Origin: JBDRHL01 sp043816955 | Lineage (GTDB): Bacteria; Planctomycetota; Phycisphaerae; Sedimentisphaerales; CAYZTY01 | Reading direction: 5' to 3' | DNA length: 41,556 nt | NCBI GenBank assembly: GCA_043816955.1 | Contig: JBDRHL010000153.1 | Coordinates: forward strand, 1 to 41,556 | In this document: piece by piece, positions 40,823 to 41,556 of the stretch | Layout of the letters: every line of letters begins with the position of its first letter | Position numbering within the stretch: the first letter of the stretch is position 1 | Translations under genes and position numbers: made by a program | Notes under the pieces: generated by a model | Database searches by the model: none | What the model was told of the DNA's origin: nothing | What the model saw: only the letters and a program-made list of their open reading frames with translations

Positions 40823-41556
40823 ATGAGTTATTTAGGAGTAGACCTGCACACTAACAGTTTTACCGTGTGCTACAGAAGCAGTAAGGGCAAGGAACGGATA
40901 GCAACTTTTGAGGTTAGAAGGATCGGTCAGTTTCGCAAGACTTTGCGTAAGCGTGATGAACTTGCGGTAGAGGCAACCGGCAACACAGCCTGGTTTGTTG
41001 AACAGATTAGTGATAGAGTTTCGAGGGTTATTGTGGTTAACCCTCATCGGTTTAAGGTTATCCGCAAGTCAGTTAAGAAGACCGACAAGCACGATGCCAA
41101 AACATTGGCTTTCTTTTTGAGTAAGGATATGTTGCCTGAGGCAAGAATGAAAAGTAAAGAAAACGCACAATTACATTCATTGGCCGGCACCAGAGACAAG
41201 CTGGTCAAGCAGCGTACGGCTTTGATCAATAAGATTCACAATATACTTAACGGTCACGGCATGAAGTACAAGAGAGAGCCTCTGTCAACAGACAAGCATC
41301 TCAAGAAGGTATTGTCTTTTGATTGGGATGCAATTGTCCGTGTTGAACTTGAGGTTCTTGCCGAGCAGATACGTTCGCTGACTAAAAGCATCAAGAAACT
41401 GGATGAGCAGATGTCCGAACATGGTAGAAACCTTAAGGGTCATAAAAACCTTGCCAGCATCAAGGGTATCGGAGAGCGTTCAGCAACAGTGCTTCTGTCT
41501 GTGATTGACGATGTTAATGATTTTGCTGATGAAGATAAGCTGGCGGCATATTTTGG
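40823..41556 (+). CDS. IS110-family transposase, cut by the window edge
   Basis: The open frame starts at ATG 40823 with AGGAG eight bases upstream and runs off the right edge after about 244 codons without a stop. It has the RuvC-like DEDD motif: D7 in LGVDLHTNSF, E in AVEATGNTAWF, and two Asp in KTDKHDAKTLAFF. A helix-hairpin-helix of the Transposase_20 domain starts near the edge (LASIKGIGERSA). It is not closely similar to the IS1111-group transposase at 3619-4698. The long 5' leader fits the IS110 group. The full protein would be about 320-340 residues. Confidence 0.88.
   Translation, partial: MSYLGVDLHTNSFTVCYRSSKGKERIATFEVRRIGQFRKTLRKRDELAVEATGNTAWFVEQISDRVSRVIVVNPHRFKVIRKSVKKTDKHDAKTLAFFLSKDMLPEARMKSKENAQLHSLAGTRDKLVKQRTALINKIHNILNGHGMKYKREPLSTDKHLKKVLSFDWDAIVRVELEVLAEQIRSLTKSIKKLDEQMSEHGRNLKGHKNLASIKGIGERSATVLLSVIDDVNDFADEDKLAAYF

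Noticed and set aside
1..41556. CRISPR array, rRNA, tRNA, integrase or phage genes
   Set aside because: No regularly spaced repeats, RNA gene cores or integrase motifs were found on either strand.

Overview
The window looks like chromosomal DNA from an anaerobic member of the Planctomycetota, most likely a Phycisphaerae/Sedimentisphaerales-type lineage. The reasons are an exosortase with a PEP-CTERM substrate, a pyruvate:ferredoxin oxidoreductase, a radical-SAM AmrS-like protein, mostly weak ribosome binding sites and many one-gene or two-gene units. This placement is inferred from gene content; there is no rRNA or tRNA gene in the window to confirm it.

Layout. Positions 1-5000 are an accessory patch: a decayed FRG-domain tail, a solo GIY-YIG gene whose 3' end is made of an imperfect palindromic repeat, a metallophosphoesterase/TlpA-like thioredoxin pair bracketed by two copies of a ~32-bp terminator-like direct repeat, and a complete IS1111-group (IS110 family) insertion sequence at about 3358-4773 with sub-terminal inverted repeats and a structured 3' non-coding region. 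Positions 5000-11760 hold a B12-binding-domain protein, an MlaE/MlaF lipid ABC transporter pair running into a large FAD/Fe-S oxidoreductase, and AmrS. Positions 11860-13690 hold a PEP-CTERM protein with a formylglycine-generating-enzyme-like fold, an unknown membrane-anchored protein, and a decayed second PEP-CTERM copy. Positions 13900-23890 are metabolic and transport genes: MuiA-like protein, NatAB-like ABC exporter, adenosylhomocysteinase, a nitroreductase and pyruvate:ferredoxin oxidoreductase.

Positions 24460-36030 form the most coherent system: a co-directional exosortase/exopolysaccharide locus (outer-membrane export lipoprotein, exosortase, EpsI-like partner, a 1568-residue TPR protein, a Wzz/Wzc-like chain-length factor with a degenerate kinase domain, and a nucleotide-sugar epimerase), followed by a beta-CASP nuclease and an OmpR-type response regulator. 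It would couple surface polysaccharide export with sorting of PEP-CTERM proteins such as the one at 12663-13583. No glycosyltransferase is visible here. A phenylalanyl-tRNA synthetase beta gene without the usual EMAP-like domain and without pheS beside it follows on the minus strand, and the window ends inside a second, different IS110-family transposase (IS110 group by its long 5' leader).

The points most worth a second look are the non-coding parts of the two IS110-family elements (candidate bridge/seek RNAs, one with interleaved perfect stems), an inverted repeat that could hide the ribosome binding site of the IS1111 transposase, the repeat-bracketed two-gene cassette, the GIY-YIG/repeat association, the broken PEP-CTERM duplication, and the exosortase locus itself.
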